Notes under the pieces: model-generated
Seen by the model: only the letters and a program-made list of their open reading frames with translations
Databases searched by the model: none
What the model was told of the DNA's origin: nothing
Part shown: positions 63,701 to 64,000 of the stretch, piece after piece
Numbering within the stretch: the first letter of the stretch is position 1
Layout of the letters: every line of letters starts with the position of its first letter
Program-made: the position numbers and the translations under genes
Source of the DNA: Aquabacterium olei
GTDB lineage: Bacteria > Pseudomonadota > Gammaproteobacteria > Burkholderiales > Burkholderiaceae_C
Direction: 5' to 3'
Assembly: GCF_003100395.1 (NCBI RefSeq)
Contig: NZ_CP029210.1
Span: forward strand, 2,542,001-2,606,000
Length of the DNA stretch: 64,000 bases

Positions 63701-64000
63701 CCGTTGCCGTCGACCACACCGCGGCCGGTGGACGACTGCCCGATCGCCTCGATGGCCCGCTCGTAGTCACCGAAATAGCGGTCAGCATCGGCGGCCGTCA
63801 TGGCCGCCTCGCCCAGCATGTCGAACGAGTAGCGATAGCCCTTCTTCTCGTGGGCACGGCCACGGCGCAAGGCCTCGTCGATGTCGCGGCCGGTGACGAA
63901 CTGCTCGCCGAGCATGCGCATCGCCAGGTCCATGCCCTTGCGGATCAGCGGCTCACCACCGCGCGCCACCAGACGGGTCAGCGCAGACGACAGCCCCTCT
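60757..64000 (-). CDS. putA: Bifunctional proline dehydrogenase / delta-1-pyrroline-5-carboxylate dehydrogenase (PutA), N-terminus cut by the window edge
   Basis: At least 1080 aa of a PutA that oxidises proline to glutamate: FAD-linked proline dehydrogenase, then NAD-linked aldehyde dehydrogenase. The visible part opens inside the dehydrogenase with LVARGGEPLIRKGMDLAMR. It includes the TIM-barrel phrases DAEEADRLDISLDLLEAL and MVRLVKGAYWDAEIKRAQ. The aldehyde dehydrogenase has the catalytic Cys in DSAGQRCSALRVL and the Glu in ETGGQNAMI. The C-terminal extension ends ASLMAMGA. The frame is open to position 64000, so the start, and any DNA-binding domain of a trifunctional PutA, is outside. 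The protein is long enough for the class with a C-terminal extra domain. Confidence 0.97.
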   Translation of the reverse strand, partial: EGLSSALTRLVARGGEPLIRKGMDLAMRMLGEQFVTGRDIDEALRRGRAHEKKGYRYSFDMLGEAAMTAADADRYFGDYERAIEAIGQSSTGRGVVDGNGISVKLSALHPRYTWSQRERVLAELLPKLKTLCLQAKRHDIGLNIDAEEADRLDISLDLLEALALDPALAGWTGLGFVVQAYQKRAPYVLDFVIDLARRSGRRMMVRLVKGAYWDAEIKRAQIDGLSGYPVYTRKVYTDVSYLACAKKLLAARDVIYPQFATHNAHSLAAIFHLAAAEGRAWQPGDYEFQCLHGMGEPLYDQIVGQAERHRMVRIYAPVGSHETLLAYLVRRLLENGANTSFVNRIVDERVPVEELIADPVEQAAPLAGAPHPKIPLPAELFGTLRANSEGHDLASETVRERIATALAASCETAFRAGPTLAVEAAEAIVQPVCNPADHRDVVGHVAEATAADVAQALLAAHAVASEWGATPAAVRSDALERAAELFERDADILLALTVREAGKSWGNAVAELREAVDFLRYYAQQARGFDPATHVPLGPVLCISPWNFPLAIFTGQVAAALAAGNSVLAKPAEQTPLIAAFAVRLLHEAGVPVAAAQLLPGRGETVGAALVADARVRGVMFTGSTEVAALINRTLAARGGNVPLIAETGGQNAMIVDSTALPEQVVGDVLASAFDSAGQRCSALRVLCLQEDIADGVLHMLQGAFTELRLGNPADVRIDIGPVIDAEARDGLQSHVAAMQHKGARVTQLTLPAECAHGTFVAPTIIEIGALSELGREQFGPILHVLRYRAADLDSLIDAINASGYGLTMGVHTRIDETVERVAARAHVGNLYVNRNVIGAVVGVQPFGGEGLSGTGPKAGGPLYLHRLLARTSGPRLHNGAVSVTEGDETRSADQAFAAFLSWLDGAGRALLEGDELAVLRDRADACRARRISGLRVALPGPTGEDDSLRFTARGTIAGVADTATAVLHQLMAALASGNHLVVAEGHAARVVVASLPAPLRSHVTVDAAWFERELGAVLFEGSEADADALRVRVASRPGPILQLLQPTPDYDLSRLVHERTLSINTAAAGGNASLMAMGA

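Overview
The window is a gene-dense, GC-rich chromosomal segment of a betaproteobacterium, most likely order Burkholderiales and perhaps close to the Aquabacterium/Leptothrix/Rubrivivax group. This rests on protein character: DUF3619 and DUF3106 proteins beside a sigma factor, a class I phaC-phaA-phaB cluster, a PEP-CTERM protein, a Lap-type adhesin secretion system and a bifunctional PutA. No marker gene such as rRNA is present, so the genus is a guess. I see no tRNA, rRNA, CRISPR array, insertion sequence, prophage or attachment site. The segment reads as core chromosome.

Layout. 1-3.6 kb: tail of an Mth938-domain protein, a Bcp/PrxQ peroxiredoxin, a PhoH/PIN ATPase with a long leader, and a GNAT acetyltransferase. 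3.6-14.1 kb: one tightly packed operon holding a TetR regulator, an HlyD-like adaptor, an RbbA-like double ATPase-permease, a YhhJ-like permease, a PHA-synthase-like protein, a MaoC hydratase-phosphotransacetylase fusion and a NodT outer-membrane factor. 14.2-18.0 kb (minus strand): ilvB-ilvH-ilvC, preceded by a probable attenuation leader. 18.1-21.4 kb: sigma factor, DUF3619, DUF3106, RDD protein and a LOG-family protein. 21.4-28.7 kb: glnB and nadE, an acyltransferase, an exonuclease, a Ser/Thr kinase and a type II NADH dehydrogenase. 28.8-36.2 kb: aminopeptidase P, a PEP-CTERM protein, hemerythrin, an M14 deacylase, gamma-carbonic anhydrase with a divergent LysR regulator, and a GST. 36.3-40.9 kb (minus): macA-macB-outer-membrane factor. 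41-44 kb: a cupredoxin-like protein, asparaginase, and lexA with an SOS box. 44.2-48.4 kb (minus): phaC-phaA-phaB. 48.7-50.9 kb: a small membrane protein, pgeF, ubiC and a NUDIX hydrolase. 51-59.4 kb: lapB-lapC, lapD and lapG, and lapE. 59.4-64 kb: a hairpin-rich intergenic region, a SLOG-family protein, a small membrane protein and putA running off the right edge.

How the genes work together. The phaCAB cluster makes polyhydroxybutyrate from acetyl-CoA. A second synthase-like protein and a crotonyl-CoA/acyl-phosphate enzyme sit inside an ABC efflux operon, an unexpected link between storage-polymer chemistry and export. The Lap genes form a c-di-GMP-controlled adhesin retention module: LapB/C/E secrete, LapG cleaves and LapD restrains LapG. 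The giant adhesin itself is not in the window. The sigma-DUF3619-DUF3106 operon has the layout of an envelope-sensing sigma system and is the best candidate here for an uncharacterised regulatory system.

Limits: starts were chosen by eye from domain boundaries and ribosome-binding sites. All family assignments come from motif recognition without database searches.
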